Shown here: positions 38,457 to 48,267 of the stretch, one piece after another | Numbering within the stretch: position 1 is the stretch's first letter | Layout: every line of letters starts with the position of its first letter | Assembly: GCF_000970025.1 (NCBI RefSeq) | Contig: NZ_CP009528.1 | Coordinates: forward strand, 62,001 to 126,000 | Source: Methanosarcina barkeri MS | GTDB taxonomy: Archaea; Halobacteriota; Methanosarcinia; Methanosarcinales; Methanosarcinaceae | Length of the DNA: 64,000 nt | Reading direction: 5' to 3' | Notes under the pieces: model-generated | Database searches by the model: none | Told to the model about the DNA's origin: nothing | Seen by the model: the letters and a program-made list of their open reading frames with translations, nothing else | Program-made: the position numbers and the translations under genes

Positions 38457-39692
38457 TTATTTTATAGGTAGCCCGAGGGCATTAATCTGCCCTATAAGTT
38501 CGGTAAAGTTTTTAATTTCCAGTTCCAGAACTTCTTCTTTGTTCATGCCTATCGACATTTCGCCGTCTACGGAGAGAAGTTCCGGACCCCTGCGAATAAG
38601 CCTGTCAACTCCATCTCTTTTTAAGGCCTCTTTAACTTCCATATCATGAACAAAAGCCCTACCCGGGATAAAAACAGTCTCGCTGACTTCAGAGAGGTCC
38701 ATATTTTTGATATCTTCAATAGTAATGAGGCATCCAATGTCTTTTTTTGGGGAAACAACATTCACGGAACCTCCAAGAGCTTCAAAGATTTCCCTCATTC
38801 TTGGGGCTGCTATCTGGCCTGTAATAACAGTAGCTCTTTTTGTTGTCCTTGGAAGTTTTTCGAGAGCTTCGGGTACATTCCTGATAGCAAAAGGAGAGCC
38901 AATTAAGGGATCTTCAAGCGGGGTTCCTGTGATCCTCATAGAAGGGTGCTTTGATGCAGAATTACGTACCAGCTCTGTGAATTCCTGGATGTTTTGTGGG
39001 ATTATGCCCGGAATAATAGGGGAGTTATTCAGGATAAGTCCATTTTCCGTAAAGTTTGCAAATCTCATTAGAATAGCTCCTTTTATACCCATAGTTTCAA
39101 GATCATTGAGGGTTTTATCAAGGATCTCTCTGTCATTTACTCCAGGAATGATAACCATCGCTCCGTATACATCACAATGAGCACAGAAGTCCCGTAGAAC
39201 CTGTATAGACGCTTCGGGTTCCGGATCTTTCATGTATTCAGCTCTTAAAACCGGATCAGTCGCAAAGACGGTAAAACTTACCTCTGTGACTCCATGGTCT
39301 ATATAGAAAAGAGCATCATCAGGCTTGTTGAAACCTTTTCCGCTTGTGTACCCAAGGTGTATGGGGATCTTGAACTGAGATAAAAAAGAGACAAGATCTT
39401 TCAGTTCAGGATAACAGCTTAAATCGCCTCCTCCGCTAATAGTGAATTTTTTAATCTCTCCACTTGCGAAATAGAGTTTTCTTGAAGTTTCCTCCAGTAC
39501 TATCTGAAGAGGCTTGAAACCTGAATATGATTCCTTTACACTGCGTGTGCAGTAGTCACATCCCTTTTTGAAAGGGAGACAATACTTGCAGCCCAGAGGC
39601 TGAACGTCTTTAACCTTTTTGAAATAACAATATTTGCAAAAGCCTCTACAATCTACTCCTGGATTTCCGCCTACGTCGACAACTACTTCCAT
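38457..39692 (-). CDS. mmp10: McrA arginine C-methyltransferase, radical SAM (Mmp10)
   Basis: 411 residues. The radical SAM motif CRGFCKYC (C15-x3-C19-x2-C22) is followed by a second Cys group ([15 protein letters not shown]) and a SAM-binding GGGD. Methanogenesis marker 10 uses cobalamin and radical SAM chemistry to methylate the Arg285 carbon of McrA. It sits divergently upstream of mcrB, the arrangement of MA4551 in Methanosarcina acetivorans, and the McrA here has Arg285. The C-terminal half (~240-411) is the family-specific accessory region. It has its own leader in the 420-bp divergent gap. Confidence 0.93.
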   Translation of the reverse strand: MEVVVDVGGNPGVDCRGFCKYCYFKKVKDVQPLGCKYCLPFKKGCDYCTRSVKESYSGFKPLQIVLEETSRKLYFASGEIKKFTISGGGDLSCYPELKDLVSFLSQFKIPIHLGYTSGKGFNKPDDALFYIDHGVTEVSFTVFATDPVLRAEYMKDPEPEASIQVLRDFCAHCDVYGAMVIIPGVNDREILDKTLNDLETMGIKGAILMRFANFTENGLILNNSPIIPGIIPQNIQEFTELVRNSASKHPSMRITGTPLEDPLIGSPFAIRNVPEALEKLPRTTKRATVITGQIAAPRMREIFEALGGSVNVVSPKKDIGCLITIEDIKNMDLSEVSETVFIPGRAFVHDMEVKEALKRDGVDRLIRRGPELLSVDGEMSIGMNKEEVLELEIKNFTELIGQINALGLPIK

Positions 39693-39964
39693 ATTAAACT
39701 TTCGTATTACTAAGATATTACTAATTCTTTTTGGTATGACTCTCAGGTGTAAAACAACATATTCATAAATTTAATACTATTTTGTCATTTTCCTGCGCAA
39801 TATTTTTATTAAGTAATTTAGTATATTTTTAACAGGCTTTAAGTACATTGAAAATTCATTTTTCGATTGATACTGTTTTCTTATATATTTCTACAAAAAT
39901 AGATTACAAATTAATAAAATATATTTTAAAAAAAACACATAAATTAATTTATCGGAGAACACAA

Positions 39965-40112
39965 AAGATTTAAGTACCTTCTAAACGAATGAGATTTCAT
40001 TGGGAATAGTGGACACTTAAAAACAAAGCGGTACTTGATTTATTGAGTGCAAAAGCACTCGAGTAGGTGACCAGTCCCAAAATGATTTTAATAAATTAAG
40101 GAGGAAATTAAA
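39965..40112 (+). promoter_or_regulatory. mcr operon 5' leader with stem-loops
   Basis: The 420-bp divergent gap (39693-40112) has TATA-like TTATATATTT at 39881-39890 and AAATATATTT at ~39918-39927, implying a leader well over 100 bases. It contains a perfect GAGTGC-AAAA-GCACTC hairpin at 40045-40060, extendable by UACUU/GAGUA across an 8-base bulge. Outer segments GGGAATAGT (~40000-40008) and ACCAGTCCC (~40070-40078) can pair at most positions. GGAGG at 40100-40104 is left free. The element is a candidate processed or regulatory leader. Confidence 0.55.
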
Positions 40113-41417
40113 GTGTCTGACACAGTAGACATCTACGACGACAGAGGAAAACTGCTCGAGAGCAATGTCGACATTATGAGCCTTGCTCCAACAAGAAACG
40201 CAGCAATTCAATCGATCATCATGGACACTAAGAGGTCAGTTGCAGTCAACCTCGCAGGTATTCAGGGTGCACTTGCCAGTGGCAAGATGGGCGGAAAGGG
40301 CCGTCAGATCTTAGGCCGCGGACTTAACTATGACATTGTAGGCAATGCTGATGCAATTGCAGAAAATGTTAAAAAACTCGTCCAGGTCGATGAAGGCGAC
40401 GATACCAATGTCATCAAAGTCAAAGGCGGAAAGAGCCTCTTGATCCAGTCCCCAAAATCCAGGATTATTGCAGGTGCCGACTTCATGTCCGCAACAACAG
40501 TTGGTGCAGCAGCAGTCACCCAGACTATTATGGACATGTTTGGAACCGATCCTTATGATGCTCCTATCGTAAAAGCAGCTGTCTGGGGAAGCTACCCACA
40601 GACAATGGATCTCATGGGCGGTCAGGTTCAGGGTATTCTCAGCATCCCTCAGAACAATGAAGGTCTTGGCTTCTCCCTCAGGAACATTATGGCCAACCAC
40701 GTTGCAGCAATCTCCAACAGGAATGCAATGAACGCATCAGCTCTCTCTTCCATCTACGAGCAGTCTGGTATCTTCGAGATGGGTGGAGCAGTCGGTATGT
40801 TCGAGAGGCATCAGCTCCTCGGTCTTGCATACCAGGGTCTCAACGCCAACAATCTCTTATACGACATTGTTAAGGAAAACGGTAAGGATGGAACCATTGG
40901 AACCGTTATCGAATCCGTTGTCCGCAGGGCAATTGAAGCTGGTATTATCTCCGTTGACAAGACCGCTCCCTCTGGATACAACTTCTATAAAGCAAACGAC
41001 GTCCCCAAGTGGAATGCCTGTGCAGCAGTCGGTACCCTTGCAGCCACTCTCGTGAACTGTGGTGCAGGCCGTGCAGCTCAGAACGTTTCCTCAACACTTC
41101 TCTACTTCAATGATATCCTTGAGAAGGAAACTGGTCTCCCAGGATGTGACTACGGTAAAGTAGAAGGTACCGCGGTAGGGTTCTCATTCTTCAGCCACTC
41201 CATCTATGGTGGCGGTGGGCCTGGTGTCTTCAACGGTAACCACGTCGTTACCAGACACTCCAGAGGATTCGCAATCCCCTGTGTATGCGCAGCAGTCGCT
41301 CTTGATGCAGGTACCCAGATGTTCTCAATCGAATCAACATCCGGCCTGATAGGTGACGTGTTTGGTGCAATACCAGAATTCCGCGAGCCGATTAAGGCAG
41401 TTGCAGGAGTGCTCTAA
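40113..41417 (+). CDS. mcrB: Methyl-coenzyme M reductase beta subunit
   Basis: 434 residues from GTG with GGAGG 8 bases before. McrB supports the coenzyme B channel of the (alpha beta gamma)2 enzyme that forms methane from methyl-CoM and CoB. N-terminal SDTVDIYDDRGKLLESNVDI, central EMGGAVGMFERHQLLGLAYQGLNANNLLYDIVKENGKDGTIGTV and C-terminal GGGGPGVFNGNHVVTRHSRGFAIPC match the family throughout. Strong codon bias toward the optimal set, as expected of a very highly expressed gene. First gene of mcrBDCGA. Confidence 0.98.
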   Translation: MSDTVDIYDDRGKLLESNVDIMSLAPTRNAAIQSIIMDTKRSVAVNLAGIQGALASGKMGGKGRQILGRGLNYDIVGNADAIAENVKKLVQVDEGDDTNVIKVKGGKSLLIQSPKSRIIAGADFMSATTVGAAAVTQTIMDMFGTDPYDAPIVKAAVWGSYPQTMDLMGGQVQGILSIPQNNEGLGFSLRNIMANHVAAISNRNAMNASALSSIYEQSGIFEMGGAVGMFERHQLLGLAYQGLNANNLLYDIVKENGKDGTIGTVIESVVRRAIEAGIISVDKTAPSGYNFYKANDVPKWNACAAVGTLAATLVNCGAGRAAQNVSSTLLYFNDILEKETGLPGCDYGKVEGTAVGFSFFSHSIYGGGGPGVFNGNHVVTRHSRGFAIPCVCAAVALDAGTQMFSIESTSGLIGDVFGAIPEFREPIKAVAGVL

Positions 41418-41441
41418 GCATATAACTCAAAAGGTCTAAAG

Positions 41442-41957
41442 ATGTCAGACTCTGCTTCAAATACGGAAGATTCTATTCAAATCGAAATTTTTCCCAGTAG
41501 AATCCTGTCCCCTGAAACGGCTCAGAAGCTCATGGGCGAAATCTACAAGGTGGACGGGGTAATCCGCGTCATGGTGCAGGGCAACAGGCTGCCTGATAGG
41601 GTGTCTGCCGGCCCCGGTACTGGGGAAAAAGTGGAACATCCACTGAGAAAACCTATTCAGATTGGAGATCAGGTTATCGAATTGAAGGTCTGTGTGGGCA
41701 GGATCAGGGTTGAACTTTCAAACGCCGAAGCTAAAGAACAGATCAGGGAAGTTTGCGAAAAATTGCTTCCATTTCCCTTTGAATTCAGGGAAGGGCATTT
41801 CCTCAGGAAAAAGCCTACTGTAACTGACTATGCTAAACTTGGTCCTGAAACAGATCCTCGGTTGCTTGGTATGGTAGATCCTAAAGCCAAGACAGACCAG
41901 CTCATCTTTATCGAGAAACAAGGTGAACAAGAAGAGACAAAGGACAAAGATGAGTGA
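41442..41957 (+). CDS. mcrD: Methyl-coenzyme M reductase operon protein D
   Basis: 171 residues, 24 bp after mcrB. McrD associates with apo-McrABG and probably helps F430 loading or assembly; it is not part of the mature enzyme. The family block IQIEIFPSRILSPETAQKLMGEIYKVDGVIRVMVQG and GPGTGEKVEHP are present. Codon use is weaker than in the structural genes, consistent with lower yield from a shared message. The acidic tail (~160-171) is variable in the family. Confidence 0.97.
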   Translation: MSDSASNTEDSIQIEIFPSRILSPETAQKLMGEIYKVDGVIRVMVQGNRLPDRVSAGPGTGEKVEHPLRKPIQIGDQVIELKVCVGRIRVELSNAEAKEQIREVCEKLLPFPFEFREGHFLRKKPTVTDYAKLGPETDPRLLGMVDPKAKTDQLIFIEKQGEQEETKDKDE

Positions 41958-41963
41958 AAACGT

Positions 41964-42584
41964 ATGATGATTGATCGGGAAACGCAGGTAGTTGATTGCC
42001 GATGCGGTGCAGGACTTGGTAAAGGAGGAGGGCTTGCCCAGCGAGGTACTCTTTCGGAAGCCGGCCGTGCTGAGGTAGTAGCTATTGCCATGAGTCCCGG
42101 CCAGAGACATATTACAAGGCCGGTATGTGAGATCACATACGGCATGAGGAAAGAAAACATTCAGGTCAGTGTGCTGGTACTATACTCTGGTTCCGGAATT
42201 CCTGAATCAGGTATGAGAACCGGGTCTTTTGTACTGAGTCCGGTAGAAGTAGCACAGATTGAAATGCACAAGCTGGCCGTGATTCACCTCGGAAATATCA
42301 AGGATCATGTGGTTAGAAAGACCAGGGAAATCCTGAGCCAGGCTAATATTCCGGCGATTGTAGTCAGCCAGATCCCGGTAGATTTTGAGGATTTTGCAGA
42401 GGCAGGGATAAAGACGAGATTGGTAATGCCAAGGGATGAAAATATTCGTACAAAAGGAATTGTGATGAATATGGTGAGTGGAGTTACACGCGGTGATTCC
42501 TGTCCCAGGGACAAACTAAATCTTATCATTAAATACGTCAAGACTACATTAGACCAGTTAGAAGATCATAAAGGAGTTGCATGA
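41964..42584 (+). CDS. mcrC: Methyl-coenzyme M reductase operon protein C
   Basis: 206 residues starting at the first of two tandem ATGs. McrC is part of the ATP-dependent activation complex that reduces the nickel cofactor F430. Conserved blocks include TQVVDCRCGAGLGKGGGLAQRGTLSEAGR and CEITYGMRKENIQVSVLVLYSGSGIPESGMRTGSFVLSPVEVAQIEMHKLAVIHLGN. It lies between mcrD and mcrG, ending one base before the mcrG ATG. Confidence 0.97.
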   Translation: MMIDRETQVVDCRCGAGLGKGGGLAQRGTLSEAGRAEVVAIAMSPGQRHITRPVCEITYGMRKENIQVSVLVLYSGSGIPESGMRTGSFVLSPVEVAQIEMHKLAVIHLGNIKDHVVRKTREILSQANIPAIVVSQIPVDFEDFAEAGIKTRLVMPRDENIRTKGIVMNMVSGVTRGDSCPRDKLNLIIKYVKTTLDQLEDHKGVA

Positions 42585-42585
42585 G

Positions 42586-43332
42586 ATGGCTTACGAAAGA
42601 CAATTTTATCCAGGCGCAACATCAGTTGCCGCTAACAGAAGAAAACACATGTCTGGAAAACTTGAGAAACTCAGGGAAATTTCAGACGAAGACTTAACCG
42701 CAGTTCTCGGGCACCGTGCCCCAGGAAGCGACTATCCAAGCACCCACCCACCACTTGCAGAGATGGGAGAGCCTGCATGTTCGACCCGTGAAAACGTTGT
42801 ACCTACACCCGGTGCAGCAGCAGGAGACAGAGTAAGGTACATTCAGTTTGCTGACTCAATGTACAACGCGCCTGCAACCCCATATTTCAGATCCTATTTT
42901 GCAGCAATCAACTTCAGAGGTGTAGACCCAGGTACCCTTTCAGGCCGTCAGATCGTTGAAGCCCGTGAAAGGGATATGGAACAGTGCGCAAAGGTTCAGA
43001 TGGAAACCGAAATCACTGACCATGCACTCGCAGGTGTGCGTGGTGCAACTGTGCACGGTCACTCTGTCCGTCTCCAGGAAGACGGTGTAATGTTCGACAT
43101 GCTCGACAGGAGAAGACTTGAAAACGGTACTATCATAATGGACAAGGATCAGGTTGCAATCCCACTCGACAGGAAAGTAGATCTCGGCAAGCCAATGTCC
43201 AGTGAAGAAGCTGCAAAGAGGACTACCATTTACCGTGTGGACAACGTAGCCTTCAGAGACGACAAAGAAGTCGTTGAATGGGTACACAGGATATTCGATC
43301 AGAGGACAAAATTCGGTTTCCAGCCAAAATGA
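42586..43332 (+). CDS. mcrG: Methyl-coenzyme M reductase gamma subunit
   Basis: 248 residues beginning [10 protein letters not shown]. The ATG at 42586 is favoured over the upstream TTG because it gives the canonical N-terminus and has GGAG at 9-base spacing. The gamma subunit completes the F430 and coenzyme M pocket. Blocks [45 protein letters not shown] and [22 protein letters not shown] are typical. It starts one base after mcrC and ends 10 bases before the mcrA ATG. Highly biased codon use. Confidence 0.98.
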   Translation: MAYERQFYPGATSVAANRRKHMSGKLEKLREISDEDLTAVLGHRAPGSDYPSTHPPLAEMGEPACSTRENVVPTPGAAAGDRVRYIQFADSMYNAPATPYFRSYFAAINFRGVDPGTLSGRQIVEARERDMEQCAKVQMETEITDHALAGVRGATVHGHSVRLQEDGVMFDMLDRRRLENGTIIMDKDQVAIPLDRKVDLGKPMSSEEAAKRTTIYRVDNVAFRDDKEVVEWVHRIFDQRTKFGFQPK

Positions 43333-43342
43333 GGTGACCACA

Positions 43343-45055
43343 ATGGCAGCAGACATTTTCTCAAAATTTAAAAAGGATATGGAAGTCAAGTTCGCACAGG
43401 AATTTGGTGCAAACAAGCAGACTGGTGGTGACATCACCGGCAAGACTGAAAAGTTCCTGAGGTTAGGCCCTGAGCAGGACCCCAGAAAGGTCGAAATGAT
43501 TAAAGCCGGTAAGGAAATTGCTGAGAAGAGAGGTATTTCATTCTACAACCCAATGATGCACTCCGGTGCTCCTCTTGGTCAGCGTGCAATTACTCCTTAC
43601 ACCATCTCCGGCACTGACATTGTTGCAGAGCCTGATGACCTGCACTACGTCAACAACGCTGCAATGCAGCAGATGTGGGATGACATCAGGAGGACCTGTG
43701 TTGTCGGTCTTGACATGGCTCACGAGACCCTTGAGAAGAGGCTGGGTAAGGAAGTCACTCCTGAAACCATCAACCACTACCTTGAAGTCCTTAACCACGC
43801 CATGCCCGGTGCAGCAGTGGTTCAGGAAATGATGGTCGAAACCCACCCTGCTCTTGTTGACGATTGTTACGTGAAAGTCTTCACAGGTGACGACGCCCTT
43901 GCAGACGAAATCGACAAGCAGTACCTTATTGACATCAACAAGGAGTTCTCAGAAGAACAGGCAGCTCAGATTAAGGCTTCCATCGGCAAGACATCCTGGC
44001 AGGCAATCCACATCCCAACAATTGTCTCCAGAACAACAGATGGTGCTCAGACCACAAGGTGGGCAGCCATGCAGATCGGTATGTCTTTCATCTCCGCATA
44101 CGCAATGTGTGCTGGTGAAGCAGCCGTCGCTGACCTTTCCTTTGCTGCAAAACACGCAGCTGCTGTTTCCATGGGTGAAATGCTCCCAGCAAGGCGTGCA
44201 CGTGGACCTAACGAGCCCGGTGGACTTTCCTTCGGTCACCTGTCAGATATCATCCAGACAAGCCGTGTCTCCAAAGACCCAGCAAAGATCGCTCTTGAAG
44301 TCGTCGGTGCAGGCTGTATGCTCTACGACCAGATCTGGCTCGGATCTTACATGTCCGGTGGTGTCGGATTCACACAGTATGCAACAGCTGCATACACTGA
44401 TGATATCCTTGACAACAACGTGTACTACGACGTTGACTACATCAACGACAAGTACAATGGCGCTGCAAACGTCGGCAAGGACAACAAGGTAAAGGCAAGC
44501 CTCGACGTCGTAAAGGACATCGCAACCGAGTCCACACTCTACGGTATCGAGACCTACGAGAAGTTCCCAACTGCCCTTGAAGACCACTTCGGTGGATCCC
44601 AGAGAGCAACTGTGCTCGCAGCCGCAGCCGGTGTTGCCTGCTCACTTGCAACCGCAAACGCAAACGCCGGTCTATCTGGCTGGTACCTCTCCATGTACCT
44701 GCACAAGGAAGCATGGGGCAGACTCGGATTCTTCGGTTTCGACCTGCAGGATCAGTGTGGTGCCACAAATGTTCTGTCCTACCAGGGCGACGAAGGTCTC
44801 CCAGACGAACTCCGTGGTCCAAACTACCCCAACTATGCAATGAACGTCGGTCACCAGGGTGGATACGCAGGTATCGCTCAGGCAGCCCACTCAGGTCGCG
44901 GAGACGCATTCACCGTCAACCCACTCATCAAGGTCTGCTTCGCTGACGACCTCCTGCCCTTCAACTTCGCTGAGCCCAGGAGAGAGTTCGGCCGCGGTGC
45001 CATGAGAGAGTTCGTGCCTGCTGGTGAGAGATCCCTCGTCATTCCAGCAAAGTAA
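43343..45055 (+). CDS. mcrA: Methyl-coenzyme M reductase alpha subunit
   Basis: 570 residues from the ATG at 43343 (MAADIFSKF) after GAGGTGA. It carries F430 and the modified residues. In this numbering the sequence shows Gln161 (axial Ni ligand), His271 (N-methylated), Arg285 (C-methylated) in [13 protein letters not shown], Gly465 (thioamidated) in LGFFGF and Cys472 (S-methylated) in [10 protein letters not shown]; modifications themselves are known from M. acetivorans, not visible here. Blocks [24 protein letters not shown] and [17 protein letters not shown] are intact. Codon choice is extremely biased. It is the last gene of the operon, followed by a terminator hairpin. Confidence 0.99.
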   Translation: MAADIFSKFKKDMEVKFAQEFGANKQTGGDITGKTEKFLRLGPEQDPRKVEMIKAGKEIAEKRGISFYNPMMHSGAPLGQRAITPYTISGTDIVAEPDDLHYVNNAAMQQMWDDIRRTCVVGLDMAHETLEKRLGKEVTPETINHYLEVLNHAMPGAAVVQEMMVETHPALVDDCYVKVFTGDDALADEIDKQYLIDINKEFSEEQAAQIKASIGKTSWQAIHIPTIVSRTTDGAQTTRWAAMQIGMSFISAYAMCAGEAAVADLSFAAKHAAAVSMGEMLPARRARGPNEPGGLSFGHLSDIIQTSRVSKDPAKIALEVVGAGCMLYDQIWLGSYMSGGVGFTQYATAAYTDDILDNNVYYDVDYINDKYNGAANVGKDNKVKASLDVVKDIATESTLYGIETYEKFPTALEDHFGGSQRATVLAAAAGVACSLATANANAGLSGWYLSMYLHKEAWGRLGFFGFDLQDQCGATNVLSYQGDEGLPDELRGPNYPNYAMNVGHQGGYAGIAQAAHSGRGDAFTVNPLIKVCFADDLLPFNFAEPRREFGRGAMREFVPAGERSLVIPAK

Positions 45056-45083
45056 ACTCAATAAATGAACATACTAAAACAGA

Positions 45084-45116
45084 GTAGGCCAGAAGGTCTA
45101 CTTTTTGTCTTTTTTT
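45084..45116 (+). terminator. mcr operon terminator
   Basis: GTAGGCC-AGAA-GGTCTAC (45084-45101) folds into a 7-bp stem with one G-U pair, followed immediately by TTTTTGTCTTTTTTT. It is 28 bases after the mcrA stop. Confidence 0.85.
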
Positions 45117-45333
45117 CTATACTGGTTTTTCTTTACTGTTTTTCCGGAATTATGATTTCTTGAGGAAAAAAGGTCTTTTTCATTGTTTTACTGATATAAT
45201 GGATATTCCGGCTAAAAAAAGGGATTGTCAGCTACGAGGGTTACAAATTCAAGCATTGGATAATGGTTTCCACCTTTTATTGATAGGGCTATCAAACAAT
45301 ATTTCTACCGTTATAAGCTCATATAATTCTCCC

Positions 45334-46314
45334 TCAAACCACAACAACTTTTTTGCCTAATTTTTCTCCAGCTTCAACAAATTCTATTGTATCCACACCA
45401 GGAAATGTGTCTATAATACAAATATCAAATTTTTCATCTAAATAATTCGTTAATTCTCTTACATCCATATTATAAACTTCAAATTTGTCTCCAGATGCTA
45501 TTAATCCTTTTTCACTACCTGAAAATTTGACTGGAAACCCATTAGCTTCTAAATTAATCAAAGTAATTTCTATTGCAGGGCTCCATATGTCATTGAAAAC
45601 AACTTTTTGCGCGTTGGCTTTAAGGCATGCGATTCCTAAAGTCCCAGGGCCACATGTACAATCAAGAACAGTAGGCTTATCATAATCTTTCAAAGCTTTT
45701 TCAAGTATCTCTATTTTGGGCGATTTTACCTGTGGGAACTCTATGTGAATTTCACGCTGATATTTGTATATTCCTAAAGCACCATAAGGAGTCTGTACAA
45801 TATCACATCTCAGATCGCATCCAGCAAGAAGTTCATATACATGAGGATTTGAATCCGAATCTTTTATACCCACAGTTTTTCTTATATCTCCCTTTAAAAC
45901 TCCTCTAACTTCCCTAACTTCCGTTATAATTCTTTCAGCACATTTTTTATCCACTTTATCAGATAATATTACTAAAGAACCCTTAGGTAAATAGGGAACA
46001 GAATCAGTTAGATAACCAGGAGTCACAAGAGGTATACATGAGTTCCTTAAATTAGCTTTTTTGTCTTTTATTCCTTCATTGATCATTATTTTTAGCACGT
46101 GAGACATTACAATATCAAGATGCCTCTTACCGCATTTACAACTTCCAAAATCGTTATCTATTTCATCTAAGTTAATTTGTTCTGCTAGAGGAGAGAATTT
46201 CTTTATTTTTTCTGTTTTGCAATCTTTGCATGGTTTATAGAATAACTCAATGTCTTTTAGCGCTTCCGAAATAGGCCTTATGCAAGTATCTCCACACCTA
46301 CACCTCATTTCCAT
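45334..46314 (-). CDS. mcmA: McrA cysteine S-methyltransferase (McmA-type), SAM-dependent
   Basis: 326 residues. A Cys-rich N-terminal part (CRCGDTC at ~5-11, CKDCK at ~33-37, CKCGKRH at ~59-65) probably binds zinc. The C-terminal part is a class I methyltransferase with motif I DCTCGPGTLGIA (~218-229) and a FNDIW acidic loop. Its place, convergent and directly downstream of mcrA, is that of MA4545, the gene shown in M. acetivorans to be needed for S-methylation of McrA Cys472; that Cys is present here. The name depends on synteny plus a general methyltransferase fold, hence moderate confidence. Confidence 0.78.
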   Translation of the reverse strand: MEMRCRCGDTCIRPISEALKDIELFYKPCKDCKTEKIKKFSPLAEQINLDEIDNDFGSCKCGKRHLDIVMSHVLKIMINEGIKDKKANLRNSCIPLVTPGYLTDSVPYLPKGSLVILSDKVDKKCAERIITEVREVRGVLKGDIRKTVGIKDSDSNPHVYELLAGCDLRCDIVQTPYGALGIYKYQREIHIEFPQVKSPKIEILEKALKDYDKPTVLDCTCGPGTLGIACLKANAQKVVFNDIWSPAIEITLINLEANGFPVKFSGSEKGLIASGDKFEVYNMDVRELTNYLDEKFDICIIDTFPGVDTIEFVEAGEKLGKKVVVV

Positions 46315-46714
46315 ATACTCAAATATGGAATATTTTGTATAAGTACTATGTCATTTCTTATCATTCCTGGGTTTCACTTTGGATTCACTTAGGAAGAAAC
46401 TGATTTTTTGACCTATTGGAGGTCAATCAAAAAGAAAATATCAAAACATATTAAAACACATTAAAACACATTAAAATACATTAAAACATATTAAAACATA
46501 TTAAAAAATATCAATAATTATTAAAAAGAATGTATTAAAAAGAAAACGTTAATAAGAATATATTAACAAGAAAACATTTAAATTCTGAGGATACCTTTTA
46601 CTATCAGTTATCAAACTTATATTAAATCTGCATCTGGTCTTCATCTAATCTTCTTCTAATCTTCTTCTAATCTTCTTCTAATCTGCACTTAGAAATCTTT
46701 ATTGTATTTTCAAT
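46315..46714. repeat. Intergenic with 10-11 bp and 12-bp repeats
   Basis: CATTAAAACA-type units run from ~46440 to 46510 (seven or so imperfect copies), and ATCTTCTTCTA units (11-12 bp, three to four copies) from ~46640 to 46685, just downstream of the aroA stop. No gene is seen. Confidence 0.85.
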
Positions 46715-48007
46715 TTATTCTTCCGAAATATCCTCAATTTTTGCTCCAAGGCTGCGCATATCTTTAAAGAAGTCCGGGTAAGAAATCGATACAGCTTCTG
46801 TTGTGTCAACTGTTGTATTTCCTGCAAACATTCCTGCTATTGAAAGAGCCATAACTATTCTATGGTCATCCCAGCCATGCACTGATGCTCCATGCAGTTT
46901 TCCGCCGGTAATGGTCAGACTATCTCTTTCTTCTTTTAGGTCTACCCCAAGCTTCGGAAGTTCGGTTGCAAGGGCTTGCAAGCGGTCCGTTTCCTTATAT
47001 CTGACATGCTCGGCATTTACAATCCTGCTAGTCCCTTCAGCAACTGCGGCCAGGACAGCAACGGTAGGGACAAGGTCAGGGGTTGCCCCGGCGTCAAAAG
47101 TTGTAGCTTTTAATTGTCTTCCTCCCCTGACGGTCACATTGCCTGCTTTTTTATCCCAGGTAATATCTGCTCCCATCTGTCTCAGGATTTCAATGATTAC
47201 CTTATCTCCCTGTTTTGAAGGAAAGAGGTTTTTGACTGTAACCTCAGATCCGCTTATCATAGCTGCGGCTGCAAGGAGGTAGGATGCAGAGGAAAAGTCT
47301 CCGGGAACAGTATAATCTTTGAAATCATACTTCTGTTTTCCCGGGATTATGAATCTGGTACCATTACTGTCATCTACATGAACTTTAATGCCTGCAAGTT
47401 CAAGCATTTCAAGGGTTACGTCCACATAAGGTCGTGACTTAAGTTTTCCTGTAATAGAAAGGGTGGTACTGTTTTCGGCAAGCGGGCAGGTTATTAAAAG
47501 AGCCGAGATAAACTGAGAACTGATAGAACCGTCAATACTCACATCTTGTCCTTTAAGTCCGCCTTTAACGACAAGTGGAGCTCTCTCGTTTCCTCGAGTG
47601 GAGCAGGCTTTTACTCCCAATTGATTGAGAACTTCAAGAAGAGGCCCGTTTGGCCGGGTACGAAGGGAGGTGTCTCCGGTAAGCACTGTAATCCCATCAG
47701 TAAGTGCTGCTACTGCAGTCATAAATCGAAGAGTTGTCCCCGAATTTGCAGCATCAATTATGTCATCAGGGACATTTGGTTTTCCATTAATTCCGTGAAT
47801 AATAAGCCTGTCTTCGTTCCTCTCAACCGAGGCCCCAAACATCTCGGAAGCCCGGACCGTGGCAAGAGTATCAGCTGAAATCAGGGGACGCCTGACGGTT
47901 GATTCTTTTGAAAGAGCTGCCAGAGTTACAGCTCTGTGAGTGTAACTTTTTGAAGGTGGAGCAAAGACTTTCCCTTTGATCGAGGATTTGTCAATAGAAA
48001 CACGCAT
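46715..48007 (-). CDS. aroA: 3-phosphoshikimate 1-carboxyvinyltransferase (EPSP synthase)
   Basis: 430 residues from the ATG at 48007 (MRVSIDKSS). An upstream in-frame start (13 codons) exists, but the family begins as chosen. It transfers enolpyruvate to shikimate 3-phosphate, later in the same pathway as the operon at 4-9.3 kb yet unlinked. Motifs are PPSKSYTHRA near residue 22, GNSGTTLRF as DAANSGTTLRF at ~80, SSQFISALL, PGDFSSASY, and RYKETDRL ~330. It is monocistronic with a long AT-rich repeat upstream. Confidence 0.96.
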   Translation of the reverse strand: MRVSIDKSSIKGKVFAPPSKSYTHRAVTLAALSKESTVRRPLISADTLATVRASEMFGASVERNEDRLIIHGINGKPNVPDDIIDAANSGTTLRFMTAVAALTDGITVLTGDTSLRTRPNGPLLEVLNQLGVKACSTRGNERAPLVVKGGLKGQDVSIDGSISSQFISALLITCPLAENSTTLSITGKLKSRPYVDVTLEMLELAGIKVHVDDSNGTRFIIPGKQKYDFKDYTVPGDFSSASYLLAAAAMISGSEVTVKNLFPSKQGDKVIIEILRQMGADITWDKKAGNVTVRGGRQLKATTFDAGATPDLVPTVAVLAAVAEGTSRIVNAEHVRYKETDRLQALATELPKLGVDLKEERDSLTITGGKLHGASVHGWDDHRIVMALSIAGMFAGNTTVDTTEAVSISYPDFFKDMRSLGAKIEDISEE

Positions 48008-48126
48008 GTGTACCAGATCTCTTCTGTTTCTTATTGGATTTTTCATGAGATTCAGGTGCTTACTTCTAGCTTCTGAATAACTTTTTTACAACGCTGCTAA
48101 TAACAACAAAATTGAATATTTCGAGT

Positions 48127-48262
48127 ATGATTCATAACTTAGTTTAAAACTTAGTTTAAAACTCATTTTAGAACTCATTTTAGAACTTAGAACTTAGTTT
48201 AAAACTCATTTTAGAACTTAGAACTTAGTTTAGAACTTAGAACTTAGTTTAGAACTTAGTTT
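48127..48262. repeat. Imperfect repeat of ACTTAGTTTAAA / ACTCATTTTAGA
   Basis: Head-to-tail short modules such as AACTTAGTTTAAAACTCATTTTAG and TTAGAACTTAGAACTTAGTTTAG fill ~135 bp between the thyA stop and the aroA start. Module order varies, so copy number has probably changed by slippage or unequal exchange. Confidence 0.9.
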
Positions 48263-48267
48263 AAAAC

